A stretch of 64,000 bases of DNA from Malachius bipustulatus (GCA_910589415.1 OU342630.1:992001-1056000), one strand, 5' to 3'; positions 11,245 to 22,817 are shown, counted from the stretch's first letter. The notes: generated by a model not told the origin, from the letters alone. Numbers and translations are program-made.

Positions 11245-12753
11245 CAACTCCAAAATACACAAAGTAGAGACTCAGTCGAAAATAATTATAATCACTAAGA
11301 ATCACCAAGAATGGAGCCGTTCTAGGTACTGATGGAACTGATGGATTCTTCTGATCAAGTTTTTACTCAAAAAGGAAAGTTAACTTCAGTACCTTATCTC
11401 TGCTGATTTGAACCTTCTATCCACTGTCGTTATCGTGATCACCTCCCTGCTTCACTGAGATCCATTTTTGAGATGTAAAAAATCCAACCAAAAATCCAAA
11501 CTCTCCCACACAGACTCGTTGTCAGGAGTCAGTATAGATAATAATAGGTAAACTCCAAGAAAAAGTAAAAAATAAAACCCTATAATGCATAAAAATGTCA
11601 CTATTAATTTACTACTCAGACATTAAGAAATAGCTCACCAAAATGCTTAGTTCCGCTTAATCCATGAAATGAAATTTTAGGAAGGTTTGTATTTCAGTTC
11701 CAATACTCTTCTGGGAACATTCAAATAAACACTTTGGGTTTTTCTGTCCAAAATTACAGTTTTTAATTATGATTTTAAAAAAATCTTTTCTGACAAGTCC
11801 CTCAACTAATTTTTTGTTTTTCTATCAATAAACTTTGATTTTCTTTTATTCTCAAATGATTCCTGATTGTTTCCATTTGAAATTTTTACTTTCAAACAAT
11901 TAAATTGCGTCAATCAAGGAAATGTTAAAAATAGAAATGAGAAAAGCAACTTTGCATAATTCTCTCACCTTTTAAAATGTTAAACAGCCGTAAATGTCCC
12001 ACTTATTTTGCATTCTGTCCCTTAACCGTCCATGAAATTTTTCGTGCTAATCTGTGACAATAATCCTGCCAAACCCCTTCTGATAACTTCTCGGGAAGTT
12101 GCTCCTCCTAAGAGGAAAAAAATGTCTCCTGGAAAATATGAACGAAAGTAAACAATGGTTTTTAAGGATAATCTTAAAGTGCGTATCTCACCGATTCCGT
12201 CTGCCGAGATCCGTCTTTCAAACTTCATCATACTCCACTCTTCTAAGAGACTTTTGATTCCCTGAAATTAAGTGTACCTCATAATTTTTCTTTTTAATTT
12301 AATTATTTAGGGGATTTAATAAACTTTTTTAATTATTGGAGTTGAGTTAAACAATAATAGTTGTTAGAAAAATTTGAAAAAAACAAACTTGACATGATTC
12401 TACAAATTTAATTTAATGAACAGGCGTTATTGGTTTACAATTTTTTTTTTAACCTGCTATATGTGGTGGCGTACTACACTGTAATTACAACTACAAAAAA
12501 CTCACCTAATCACTTCACGGTCCTGCTTCTTGATGATAAGCTCGTTCTGGCTCGCCAAGGGCTCCATTTTCTGTCTCACTACTCTTAATTACTTCCAATG
12601 CAGTACTTCCAATGCCGCTGCTAATAAAAAATAATTAATAAAAAAATAAGCTTACTTCATGCATGTTATATCTATCTACCTATGTGTAGAGTGAAAACCA
12701 AATTAGAAATACTTTACATGTACGTTACGATGGGCGAGGATATTTTTCCAGAT
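11245..12753. other. AT-rich non-coding DNA
   Basis: No gene, RNA or repeat that I can support. Poly-A/T runs are frequent and the short open frames have no recognisable motifs. Confidence 0.5.
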
Positions 12754-12766
12754 TTTTGGGCGAGTT

Positions 12767-13005
12767 TTTTTTTTTTTTTTTAAAGGGGGAGCATCGGTCT
12801 TCACTATGTAGTTAAGACAAAGTCGCTTCACACCGGTAATATGGGTTTGGAGCCTCTTGCTCATACACCCAGCCTCAAGTATGCCAAATAAATAGCAGAA
12901 AGGACAGCACAAACACCCAGAGCCTTCACCGAGAATCGAACTCAGTCCGCCAGGTCCAGTGATTCAGCAGACCGCCCACTGAACCACTCGGCCACCGGTG
13001 TGCTC
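12767..13005 (-). mobile_element. tRNA-derived SINE with 13-bp target-site duplication
   Basis: On the minus strand the head contains an RNA polymerase III A box (TGGCCGAGTGG, 12994-12984) and B box (GAGTTCGATTC, 12943-12933). A tRNA-unrelated body and a 3' A-run of about 15 follow. The insert is bounded by a 13-bp direct repeat, TTTTGGGCGAGTT on the plus strand, at 12754-12766 and 13006-13018. Length is about 239 bp. This is a complete SINE insertion; transposition depends on a LINE reverse transcriptase in trans. The D-arm sequence resembles tRNA-Ser or tRNA-Leu types. Confidence 0.9.
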
Positions 13006-13018
13006 TTTTGGGCGAGTT

Positions 13019-13984
13019 GATTACATTTCAGGGAAGTGAGGTTTGTCATAGGCGTGCCCGCTTGAGATTTGATCTTTGAATGGCAATGACCTCACTCCTT
13101 GTTAACGTAATTAATTCAAACAAAAGTTTGAAAAATGTTCCTCGCTTATTGATTAACAAGAGCATAAATGATTTTTTCTCTACATGGAAGCCGGTTTTTC
13201 GCCTTTGATTATTTAAACTGTCGGTTTATTGGTAACCAAATAAGGTAAAAAAAAACTGGCCTTAATCTAATATTCCTACTTACATATCAACAGTTCCAGG
13301 TCCTGGTTCGTCATATCACGTCCGTGATCACGTCTAATAAAAAACAGTAATTAGATTTATTTTCATACTTTTTACCAATTCAAAATAATATTTAGTTACC
13401 TAATGAGTCTTCCATTTCCTTCGTTTCTTGCATTCTTCGGAAACTTGGAAAAACTGCATTTTTCTCTTTGGTTGAATAATATACTTACTATCTGGGGCCC
13501 GCCCCCACCAGCACATAACCATTTAAGAACTGAAGGTTTTTACGGGTACGGGTACTATGAAAATATAAAATCGATTAAGATACAGCTATATTTTCAGTTG
13601 CCGGTTAAAAACTGTTTATATGCAGTTGAAAAAAAAAAGTTTAAACTTACCTGTAAATATGTAAAATGTAAAATAACAATAACCTCCAACCTCGCGTCGC
13701 CATTTCACGTCACCTTCCCTCTTCCTCTTCCTCTGAACAGGAACAAAGGAAAAAGGAAAGGAACATGTCAGCAAGTCAGGTAACGGATATTCACTGCATA
13801 GTTGCCAACTTTTGTAGTGCCATTAAAATATTTTCAGCAAGCAACGACAAATTTAATGACAATAACAATAAAATCAGATAATGATGTATTACTAATAAAT
13901 GTAAACTATAATAATTTATAGAACAATAATTATTAATTATTGGTTAAATAATAGTGACTTCTAATAAAATGCTTCACTTATTAT
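13019..13984. other. AT-rich non-coding DNA
   Basis: Nothing recognised. A 126-codon plus-strand frame at 13403-13783 shows no family motif and unremarkable composition. Confidence 0.45.
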
Positions 13985-14245
13985 ATTCATAAAAACATTT
14001 CACAAAAACGTTAAATTGTTGTTTCAAAAGTAACTTCTCTACTTGGCTTCCTCTAGCACCAGCTCTCATGAAACGTTTCAGTATTATTCATTAACGTTTA
14101 AAAAAACGCTTCATTGTTGTTTCATAAGTAACTCCTGTACCTACTCGGCTTCTTTTGAACCGTCTCTCAAGAAATATTTCAGATATTATTCAGAAACGTT
14201 TCAAAATAAAAAGGTTTCATTTTTATTTCAAAAGTAACTTCTAAT
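13985..14245 (+). repeat. Degenerate tandem repeat, about 100 bp x 2.6
   Basis: The word GTTTCAAAAGTAACTTCT and variants recurs at about 14021, 14119 and 14225, each preceded by AACGTTT-like and ATTATTCA-like words. Spacing is 98 then 106 bp. The copies are diverged, so this is an old array. Confidence 0.6.
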
Positions 14246-14397
14246 GTTAGGATTCATGCGAATGGTTTCAAAAGAAATGATACATATCCATTCCGAGACT
14301 ATTCTCTAGGGATATTACGGATGAAACAAAAACCGTGACAATTGCAACGTCTCATTTAGGTTCCGTGCACAGTGGGTAGTGTCCTAATTATGCTCAC

Positions 14398-14513
14398 GTA
14401 TTATTCACGTATTGTTCACGTGAGGTTTCCAGTTAAGGGATTCGTTGAGGGTAATGCCTAAGTATCTGGAATTTTTGATTTTCCCTTCCTGAACCATACG
14501 TATTCTGTTTTTG
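14398..14513 (-). pseudogene. Fragment of a non-LTR reverse transcriptase (thumb region)
   Basis: A short minus-strand frame reads SRYLGITLNESLNWKPHV. This is the conserved segment after the RT active site of Jockey/CR1/I-type LINEs; compare KYLGITLDAKLTWNLHL in LINE1 at 40.4 kb. About 38 codons survive before a stop, with no flanking LINE sequence that I can recognise. Confidence 0.7.
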
Positions 14514-14708
14514 TTATTATAGTAAAATGTCGCAAATGGTGTGTTTTTAATTTAAATTTTAGAAAAATATAAGTAAGTAAATTAATTTTGATCTTGATTT
14601 TGACATTTTATGTGTCTGCTTTTGTTTATTATATTTCATTATTGTGTTTGTTACGTGAATTTTATTGTATGATAATATGATTTTAAAAGTATTGTTATTG
14701 TAATGGTG

Positions 14709-16237
14709 CACTGAGAGAAATATTATTCTTGAAAGAACTAAAGGCTGAAGGTATTTCCTACAGAGAATTTATTTAGTTATAAGAACAACTTTATCATTTA
14801 CAGTACCTAATCTTAGTTGGATTCACTAAAATTGAGCAATTGATTGAATTAAATAATTTAATTGAAGCTCATTTTGTGTAGCGAAGTATTTTTCATATTG
14901 GCATAATAATATTGCTCATAGCTAACAATCTAAGAATCTGTACTGGAACATAATTTAATTCCAGCAACTAAACATATAAAGTTATCTTGTTGAAAGAAAT
15001 CAAAGATTCTTAGAAGTTAGAAATTTGTGAGACAAATAGGTTTTTCTTGCCGGAGGTAGGAATAAATGTTTAACAGAATATTCCAAACATAATTGCGTGA
15101 AATATATCAGATTTTCATTATTCCAACTATGGTATGATTGTGATAAGTAAATATTTCTTGTGTAGTGTACTGAGAGGGTTCAATAATAGAAAGTTTGTAT
15201 TGAAGGAATTATACCAGAATTATGGCAATAAATATTTATTTAATTACTGTAATAGATTCATCTAACTGTGCAACCTCAGATAAAAACACATGCATCAGTC
15301 GCCATTATAGACGCCATCATGATGTAGCTGCGTTCGTCAAACGTGGTTGTTGCTAATAATTTATCTTAAGTAAACTTTTCTTGCTTATTTAATGTAAATA
15401 AATAATTCGGTTTTATTTTTCATATTCTTTTGCAGCTTTGTTTGTATAAATCTGACAAATCGTGAAGTTCAAATCACAGAAAGTCGTCATTACTGTTAGC
15501 TTGGTATAGGTACTTAAATGGATTTCAGACAAACCAAACCAATAAATGGTACAGTTTTGACTCGTCCCGGTCTACGCGTATATAACAATAAATAAAGGTA
15601 ATTTATATATTTAACATTACTATGGACAAATGGATGATTAATATGGACAGCAAAATGTGCAGATACTTTTTATTGTTATATTGTTGATCGGGATGAGGAG
15701 AGCCGTGGCACTGCGCTTTTTGTACCTTTATTGGGTAGAAATTTTTTATTTATTGCTTGGGATTTCGGTTCTTGATAATATTATTATTTCACCAAGAACC
15801 GAAATCCCAACCAATAAATAAAAAATTTCAAAACGAAAAGTTCACTAAAATATTACCAAATTTTTAGGTTAGGTAGGGTAGGTAAGGTAGGTAGGATCCA
15901 AACTAAGATTGGATTCGGAGAAGAGTTTCATTTAGTTGAGAGAACTCAAAGTAATATTGAGAGAACCTGATAATAGTTCTGCGCAGTTTTATTAAATTGA
16001 CATAAGAAAGCCTAACTGTGGTTCACTGAATTATTATTTAGTTCACAGCAGAAAGTTTTATTTGCAATCACTTTTATACAGTATCTTATGGCAACTAATT
16101 CTTGGTTGGATATCTCAAATTCTGGAACTAAATAATTTAGTTGACGCAACTAAATATTTAGTTGCTCGTTATCAATTAAATAATTTAGTTGGCGGAATTG
16201 CAAATTTACTTCCGCCAATGAAAAATTTTTCTCAGTG
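14709..16237. mobile_element. Non-autonomous TIR element with CACTGAG ends
   Basis: The left end CACTGAGAGAAATATT and the inverted right end CACTGAGAAAAATTTT form terminal inverted repeats of about 16 bp with two mismatches. The termini are flanked by the 5-bp direct repeat TGGTG at 14704-14708 and 16238-16242. The 1.5-kb interior is AT-rich, has many TTTAGTTG/CAACTAAA words and no coding capacity. CAC-type ends with a 5-bp duplication are known from Transib-type elements, but the inner TIR does not match a consensus I can vouch for, so the superfamily is open. Confidence 0.5.
15738..15829. repeat. Near-perfect hairpin inside the CACTGAG element
   Basis: Arms of about 37 bp, starting GAAATTTTTTATTTATTG and containing GGGATTTCGGTTCTTG, with their reverse complement after a loop of about 15 bp. 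The hairpin could be a nested small foldback insertion or part of the host element. Confidence 0.75.
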
Positions 16238-16396
16238 TGGTGAGTAATGTGGTGAGTATTGTTAGTTTTCAGTATAGTAGGTAGAGAAATAAATCGAAGA
16301 CGAACAGCAGCTTTTTTAAAAATTAATTTATTTTATAAAAGAAACGTTAAATTCTACAAAAGAGAAAATTAGCGTCTATTTCGTGTGCTGGCAAGA

Positions 16397-16552
16397 CTTA
16401 TGCCCGTATTCACAAACGATAATTACCAAATAATTACGTAATCAATTATACCCATCTCGTTCTAATGCAAATAAACTGCATATCTCCATCTCACTCATTT
16501 AAATAATTACGTAATTATTTAGGAAATTATCGTTTGTGAATACGGGCATAAG
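16397..16552. mobile_element. MITE with 28-bp perfect terminal inverted repeats
   Basis: CTTATGCCCGTATTCACAAA at the left is matched exactly in reverse complement at the right, over 28 bp in all. The inverted symmetry continues inward with AATAATTACGTAAT words. TA at both edges (element TGCCCG to CGGGCA) would fit a TA target site as used by Tc1/mariner-type transposases. Length is 156 bp. It lies in the presumed 3' flank or LTR of the env-bearing element. Confidence 0.8.
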
Positions 16553-16717
16553 AGTGATTAATTAATATTTTATAACTCATATTTATGATAGAAATGGTAC
16601 ATTTAGATAACAATAATAGCACTATTCTTATAAGCTAGACAATATTCCTATGAAGACCTTCAAAGTTGCAGAGCTTGCATTGGCCTTGAATATCTGGCGT
16701 ATGTAACTCCTCCGTCC
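16553..16717 (-). other. Possible 3' LTR start and polypurine tract of the env-bearing element
   Basis: On the minus strand, just past the env C-terminus, AAGGACGGAGG is followed by AGTTACATACGCC at 16708 downward. A purine tract followed by an LTR that begins AGTTA is typical of errantiviruses. I could not find the matching 5' LTR upstream of 31.2 kb, so this is tentative. Confidence 0.35.
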
Positions 16718-18645
16718 TTAAGATGAAAAAATAATGGAGTTATTTTTGGAATTTCTTACGGGACGTATTTTCATCGTTTCGATGTTTTCAGTTTCTTCCT
16801 TTTTAGGCTTTCTGCAGTTCTTCTTTCTAAATGCAAATAATACAATAATTATTGCAACGATCATTATTATTATAATTGTCGATGTTGCTAACATGGGACC
16901 ATGGTAAGTATTGGTTATTTCTTTGATCGGTGTCATTTGATTGGCGATTTTATTGATTTCGTAAAGACTTTGGAAATCAATTTTTGCCAGGTTCGTTGAT
17001 TGATAGTTTCTTCGTATTTTCATCAACTCGGCTTCAAATTAGGTAGAATTAATGGCTTCCCATATTGGATTTGCGGATTGTTAATAAATTTCATTTCATT
17101 TATTCGTACTTCGCGTTTCCTTGGAATTTCGATCAGTGAAGGTGATGTGATTTCTACAAATCGATCGGTTCTGCATTTGCTGAGAATTTTCTCCTTCTGC
17201 GATGGTAGCATCAGTACTTCGGAGTTGGTGACTTGCTTCACAATTGTTTCTTGAATGTTTACTTCTGTGACGTAGCAGTTTTCTGGAGTTCTGCCATCAA
17301 GAAGTTGGAGAGTTCAGTTGTCTCTTGGAACGAAGTTTTCTTGGCAATAGTATATTTTCTCAACCGCTGGGCATTCATTTTCTTCTAGCTGGGATTCTTC
17401 GTTTGCTCGTGCCAAGTATGGATAATTAGGAGTGAATATTTTATCACTTTGGATAATAGGATAAATACGGAAGAAATCGAGAGAATTGGATTGTAATACA
17501 GGAACATGAATTGCAAAAATCACTTTTGATTTGGAAAAGGTTACTTGTGTTCCTAGGAAGAGATAATAAGTTAGTATGTTCTCAAATTTTGGAACTTCAG
17601 TTACTTTAAAAATTTCCTCCAAATAACTTATCATTTCTTTACTTTCGTTACTTGATATTATTGAACTGTGAAGACTATTTTTTAACTTTGAGAATAGGAT
17701 AGCGTTCTCAACATTGTCTATGAATGTAATTAAATTCTGATAGTCCAAGTTTAGACCAAAAAGATCATAGAATGGAGACCTAGGCAAGATGCGTTCAGGA
17801 ACAGAGGTCGTCCGCCGACCCGGTGGATGGATGACATAAAAAGAGTAACACCAAATTGGATCCAGGATGCCCAGGATCGAAATAAATGGAGATCGTTAAC
17901 GGAGGCCTATGTTCAGCAGTGGACGAGACAGGCTGTTTGATGATGATGATGATGAGTCCAAGTTTATTTGGCTTATCATGCCTTGAAACGTAACATAATT
18001 TTCTAAGCTGTAAAGTTCCTTTGATGTGGAAACTTCCAATTTTTCTAAATTCTTCTTTAATTTTTCTTGATTTTGTCCCAATGTTGTTAATGATTTATTA
18101 TAATGATCAATTAATTTCTTATACAAAGATATTTGTAAATTCGTTTCTTGTATTATTTGTTTTTGATTTTGCTGTAAAAGATTGATAGCTTTGTCATACC
18201 TTTCACCGTCATCACAGTCAAGATTTCCAAACAGCCATTTATTGACTTTACCTAGTCCATCTATTAGTCTTCTTTTTTGGCGAATATGTGGCTGAATATT
18301 CTCAAATTTTCTTTCAAGATTGTTTACCAAAAATTCAGTTCTATCTAACATATTTTCAGCTAATCCATGGTATGAAATTGGATGTGTAGCGTTAACAATT
18401 TAAATACTATTCTTAATTATCGAAAAATGTTTCTTCAATATTTCTATTTGCTGTACCACCTCAGCTAAATTTAAATAATGTATAAATGTATGTTTAGTGT
18501 AAATTAATCTACAAGTTCCTAGCTTAATTGGTAATAATAAATTTTCTAAAGGAGTGACTTGAATATCATCACTATTGCTAGCTTCTAATTTTACTACTTC
18601 TAGTTGAACAACTAAGAATATCAGGGTCGTCGACAGGATTTTCAT
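16718..18645 (-). pseudogene. env: Errantivirus-like Env (baculovirus F-type), disrupted
   Basis: Remnant of a class I-like membrane fusion protein of an insect endogenous retrovirus-type element. The reading begins at 18645 with a hydrophobic signal-like stretch and overlaps the end of integrase by about 68 bp, the usual errantivirus arrangement. A basic furin-like site, RQKRR, lies at about 18282-18268 and is followed by a glycine-rich LIDGLGK segment, as in Baculo_F family proteins. A transmembrane stretch (TIIIIMIVAIIIVLFAF) and a basic tail are near the 3' end at about 16.8 kb. Breaks are: an in-frame TAA near 18402, a LINE insertion (17754-17954), an in-frame TGA near 17314, and a frameshift near 17024. 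The gene cannot make a full-length product. It is an old genomic copy. Confidence 0.85.
17754..17954 (+). mobile_element. 5'-truncated LINE 3' end (RTE-like) inside env
   Basis: The plus strand encodes a short C-terminal LINE tail including GRPPTRWMDDIKRV and EAYVQQWTRQ, a segment I associate with RTE-like elements, and ends in a GAT microsatellite tail. It is flanked by the 12-bp direct repeat AGTCCAAGTTTA at 17742-17753 and 17955-17966. Insert plus duplication is 213 bp, a multiple of three, so the env frame is the same on both sides. Clade assignment rests on the tail motif alone. Confidence 0.8.
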
Positions 18646-19490
18646 TGTCCTCTTGTACCTGTAAACATGATCCAGTATTAATTTTATTTCTTGGTTTTCT
18701 CATTAAACTTTTATGATAAGTACCTTTGTTGGTTTTTAAAATGAGACCTTCGTCATTAATTATTTCAGCCTTTTTGAATTTTGGTAACTTTTTGTCTCTA
18801 GATTTGGTATTAATGTATCCAATTTTTTCATTTGAATAATTTGGTGGATCGGATCTATTTTCATTAGCTTTATTAATCAAATTTGCTTTTACTTCCTCAT
18901 TTCTTTGCTTGATATTTTTATACAATTTCTTACTAGCCTCTTTGTGATTTTGCACGTAATATGAGATTACAAGATGATCATCTAGATCAAATGGGTCTGG
19001 ATTGTTTATATGACCTTTAATTATTTCAAACGGTGTGTGCTTTGTTACCGAATGAATGGAGTTATTATAACTTAGAATAGAATGTTTCATTAATTGTTCT
19101 GGTGTTAGTTCATTTTTTTCATCTCGTAAGCATCTAAAATGTTCTATCAATGTTGAATGGAAGCGTTCAACAGCAGAGTTAGAATTACTGTTTTTAGTTG
19201 TTGTAAAATGCAATTCTATTTTATGTAATTTACAAAAGTCTTCTAAGTCATGATTTTTAAATTCACTCCCACAGTCAGCAGTAATTTTATACGGCAATCC
19301 GTGGTGTGTTATAAAACTTAGTAAATTCTCGACAACAGAGGTACCATTGATACTCTGGATAGGATATGCTTGACCGTACCTTGAAAATGAGTCGATTATT
19401 GTTAAAAATTCTTTATTTGCGTTTCTAAACACGTCAAATATGTATGTGGTCATATGGTTTAGAAGCCGTTGGTGTTAAATTAAATTTTGT
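18578..19490 (-). pseudogene. pol: Integrase core and C-terminus of the env-bearing element
   Basis: Integrase catalytic core: a TIIDSFSRYGQAYP strand, then HGLPYKITADCGSEF with the second catalytic Asp, then NSNSAVERFHSTL with the catalytic Glu. The C-terminal domain follows and overlaps the env start. An extra T at about 19440 shifts the frame near the start of the core; the previous frame continues upstream to about 19490. There the coding sequence stops abruptly at a 4.1-kb insertion. The zinc-binding half of the same integrase is found at 23.6 kb. Confidence 0.85.
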
Positions 19491-20257
19491 CCACGACTAC
19501 CGTATAATATGTACCTTATGAATGAGTTTTCTAATGCATAAGCATAGTCATAATTCACGTGAATTATAACCCGTGGATAATAGCCAGTGAATAATCATTA
19601 TTCACTGGTCTAGAATTGCTAAGGACACGCGGTCTATATTTAGTATCTGGCAAGCATTTATCAGTACGTTTAGGCAATAACCAGGCACTTTAATTAGTTA
19701 ACCTTATGCCAATCATAAAAATCTTCTTAAAGTATTAGTTTGATCTGGTTTTTAATGCGCAAAAAAGTTAAAATTAAATAGAATATTATATCAAGTAAAT
19801 AAGCCATTGACATGACATGACAAGCAAAGCATAAATTGTTGTCAATTTGAACCGTCATAACTACTAGCATAGGTACCTACTATTTCTGTTAGAATTGTTT
19901 ATTACTAACCTTAAATAATAGGTCAAAAATCAAACCTAAAAAATATCATTCGTTGGAAGTAACATCTTTGTGATGTATCGAGGAATAATAATTTAGGTTG
20001 AAATGTTTATCATAAAATATGCCTTATCAGGTGATTGGACATTCTATTGATTTTCTTGTACAGCTACCAGTCTTAATAGGTGGAATTAAATAAGGCATTA
20101 ACATTACAATAGTATTTCATTCCTTTTCCCCTCTTAATTAGTGCTCAATTTTAGTTGTGATTTAATTCATCACAATCTTCATCATAATAATTAATCTGTT
20201 AGGTTAAGGCACTCTAGGCTAAAATGAAATTTAATCATAACATTAAGTAGGTAGTAC

Positions 20258-21009
20258 CAGTGATGCGAATTGTATTATACACGTTGTATTATACACTTGT
20301 ATAATACGTATTTTTTGTATTATACCAGGACATTTTATACCGGTATTAAAAACAAAAAGAAGAACTCTCTGAAATAGACCTTCCCAAATGACAGAACTGA
20401 CAGAAGTGACAGAACCGAGACCATCCATATCATGATTACTTTTCATGATTTTTCAAAAATTCAGCAAAAAACAAACCGCGGTAGGTATCTCGGTAGGAAT
20501 TCCTTTATAATTAGATAGTACTGGTACAAGGTAGGTATTTTGATATGGCATCTAATTATATGTTTATGAATTTAAAATGAAAAAAAACTTTTGTATTTTC
20601 GAAGTTCCCTGTTATTTATTTGACTCCTGCTGATTCGGACTGAATTTCTGATTAAAAGGTAAGTGTGTTCGTCTATTTAACTATTTATCAAGTGTGTGGC
20701 TGGCTGGATGAGCTTGCTTAGGATAGGTTGGATAAGCCAATAATTATCGGAGTGGAACGAATTTGTCTTATCTACACAGTTAAGACCGAAGGAAAAGAGG
20801 AAGATCCCTCTTTCTTAAATAACAAAAATAAAAGCTTGGTTAAGAATTTGTAGTCTGGACTCTGGATAATGAATTGATCAATGACAGGAGACAGCTGACA
20901 AGTGACCGTAATTTTTGGTAACCTTCAAATTTGTATTATACGGTATTTTAAACCGTATTATACGCTGTATAATACAAAAAAAATAAAATACCGTATTTTT
21001 GCATCACTG
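20258..21009. mobile_element. hAT-like non-autonomous element with 8-bp TSD
   Basis: Ends CAGTGATGC and GCATCACTG are exact inverted repeats. The insert is flanked by GGTAGTAC at 20250-20257 and 21010-21017, an exact 8-bp duplication. Eight-base duplications with CAGTG-type ends are the hAT signature. Subterminal regions are rich in GTATTATAC palindromes. No transposase frame is present. It interrupts the left TIR of the THAP element. Confidence 0.85.
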
Positions 21010-21263
21010 GGTAGTACCCACGATACACATATACACGGTATGCCGATAGCGTTTTATATTTTGGTCAACTACTGCGCAATGACGTCATGTGGTTTAAACT
21101 CGACGAGATGGTTTAAACGTCAAATTTTAATGCTTCCTTCCTTGGTTGATGCGGTTGCTTGTGTTTTTCTTTGTGCTGGAGCTATAAAATATTATGTATT
21201 AGATTGTTAAGAGTATATTACTATTTTATCAATGTGTTAAAAGTGTTATTACATCTGATAAAC

Positions 21264-21422
21264 ATGCCTTGTTGTGCAATTTCGAACTGCAAGAACAATT
21301 ATTACGTGACTAAAGGCAGTCCAATTTAATACTTTAGATTTCCAGCAGAGGAAAATATGATGAAACAGTGGGTTGATGCATGCCGTAGAAAGAGGAGACA
21401 AAATTGATTTAAAAAATGGTAA
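21264..21422 (+). pseudogene. THAP zinc-finger exon (transposase exon 1 remnant)
   Basis: The frame from ATG 21264 begins MPCCAISNCKN, then after an in-frame TAA comes YFRFPAEENMMKQWVDACRR. The N-terminal Cys pair, the FRFP motif and the following W are hallmarks of THAP domains. A second stop follows the basic segment RRKRRQN near 21407. The sequence AATG-GTAAGTAT at about 21418-21427 is a good splice donor just after the domain, consistent with the exon structure of P-type transposases. No downstream transposase exon is recognisable. Confidence 0.7.
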
Positions 21423-21610
21423 GTATACCTACTTCAATTACTTAAGAGATATTAATCGTAAAATAAGTTTTGATAATAAATGAAAGTTGGACTGAAAATT
21501 GTCAAAATTTATGAACTGTAAATTAAAACAATAAAATTATCAAAAGGTTTGTTATATACCTTTATATTCATATTCATTGTGCATTCATTTGTTTTTATAT
21601 TTTTTCATTA

Positions 21611-22505
21611 TATATACAGGGTGTCCCAGCTTATCGAAGCGGTCTCTGCAGGCCAAACGATGGACTTTTTCATAAAACTTTTTGAAAATTCAAGTACAGA
21701 ATCACAATGGCCATAATTTAAAATTATTTTGGAGTATACAGAGTGTCCCATGACTGTGGCGTATCAAAGTTATGTTTTTTTTAAATGGAATGCTCCTATG
21801 TTATTGCATTTTTAGATTGTCTGAGACGAGAAAATAAGATTGAGGCTTTTACAGTTGGTATTTAAATTCAGAAGTTTTTGAGTTATAAACAAGTGAAAAT
21901 CGTCATTTTTCAAGTTCAAGACCCCATACAACGAAAACGGCTGAATATAGAGAAAAACGGCTTACATGTCCCTATTTTAACTTTTCATGAACTATATCCT
22001 ATGATGTATATAGATGAAATGTTTCTACAGGGTGATAAAAAATTTGAAAAATTCGGAGATTTCTCCACGTGTCACCAAGTAAAAAAATTAAAGGAAGTAC
22101 AAATGTTTCTATACCATAGGATAGTACATAAAAAGTTAAAATAGGGACATGTAAGCCGTTTTTCTCTATCTTGAACCGTTTTCGTCGTACAGGGCCTTGA
22201 ACTTGAAAAATGACGATTTTCACTTGTTTATAATTCAAAAATTTCTGAATTTAAACACCAACTGTAAAAGCCAATCTTATTTTCTCTTCTCAGACAATCT
22301 AAAAATGCAATAACATAGGAGCATTCCATTTAAAAAAAAAACATAACTTTGATATGCTACTGTCATATGGGACACTCTGTATGCTCCAAAATAATTTTAA
22401 ATTATGGCCATTGTGATTCTGTGCTTGAATTTGCAAATTTTTTTGGGAAAAAATTTATCGTTTCGCCTACAGAGACCGCTTCGAATAAGCTGGGATACCA
22501 TATAA
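21611..22505. mobile_element. Foldback element X, long inverted repeat
   Basis: The left arm begins TATATACAGGGTGTCCCAGC and continues TTATCGAAGCGGTCTCTG. The right arm is its inverted copy, ending near 22505. Arms are about 400 bp, with a short centre around 22050. Both arms encode the same meaningless peptide in mirror orientation, an effect of the palindrome and not evidence of a gene. Partial copies occur at 35.3 and 46.7 kb. Confidence 0.85.
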
Positions 22506-22817
22506 TATACCATATTTATATCCTATATTTCTTTAAAATATTCCCTTTTAAATAATTAACCTATGATTATGATTAAATATAGCATAAATCTCCACCTCCA
22601 CCTTTAACCGAATATCAGAAATAGCCATAAAAGCAATGTGTACAAAAAATTATTAACTTATTTCTAACAATAAAATAGATATGAGCAATCTCATGTGTAA
22701 TATCTGATCCACGTGACGTCACAAGACCGGAACGCAGCCTGCGCGTCATCGTCTATCGGCATACCGTGTATATGTGTATCGTGGTAGTACCTAGGCCCTG
22801 TATTGTAATTAATTTAT

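Larger units (their letters stand above)
20247..22793 (+). mobile_element. THAP-bearing TIR transposon remnant (P-superfamily-like)
   Basis: The left end, TAGGTAGTACC followed by ACGATACACATATACACGG, is matched in inverted orientation at 22753-22793 over about 38 bp with few mismatches. Between the ends is a THAP domain exon (21264-21422). THAP domains are the DNA-binding module of P-element transposases, which suggests that superfamily. Two other elements sit inside: a hAT-like insertion in the left TIR and foldback X in the middle. Without these the unit is about 0.9 kb and non-autonomous. Confidence 0.6.

Noticed and set aside
12022..12231. 69-codon minus-strand frame
   Set aside because: No family resemblance and no supporting context in AT-rich DNA.
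12933..13005. Possible functional tRNA gene on the minus strand
   Set aside because: A and B boxes are present, but the sequence does not fold as a complete tRNA, and the unit continues into a tRNA-unrelated body with A-tail and target duplication, so it is a SINE.
21878..22238. Two opposite-strand frames encoding almost the same peptide
   Set aside because: They are mirror readings of the two arms of foldback X; the similarity is a product of the palindrome and the peptide has no known motif.
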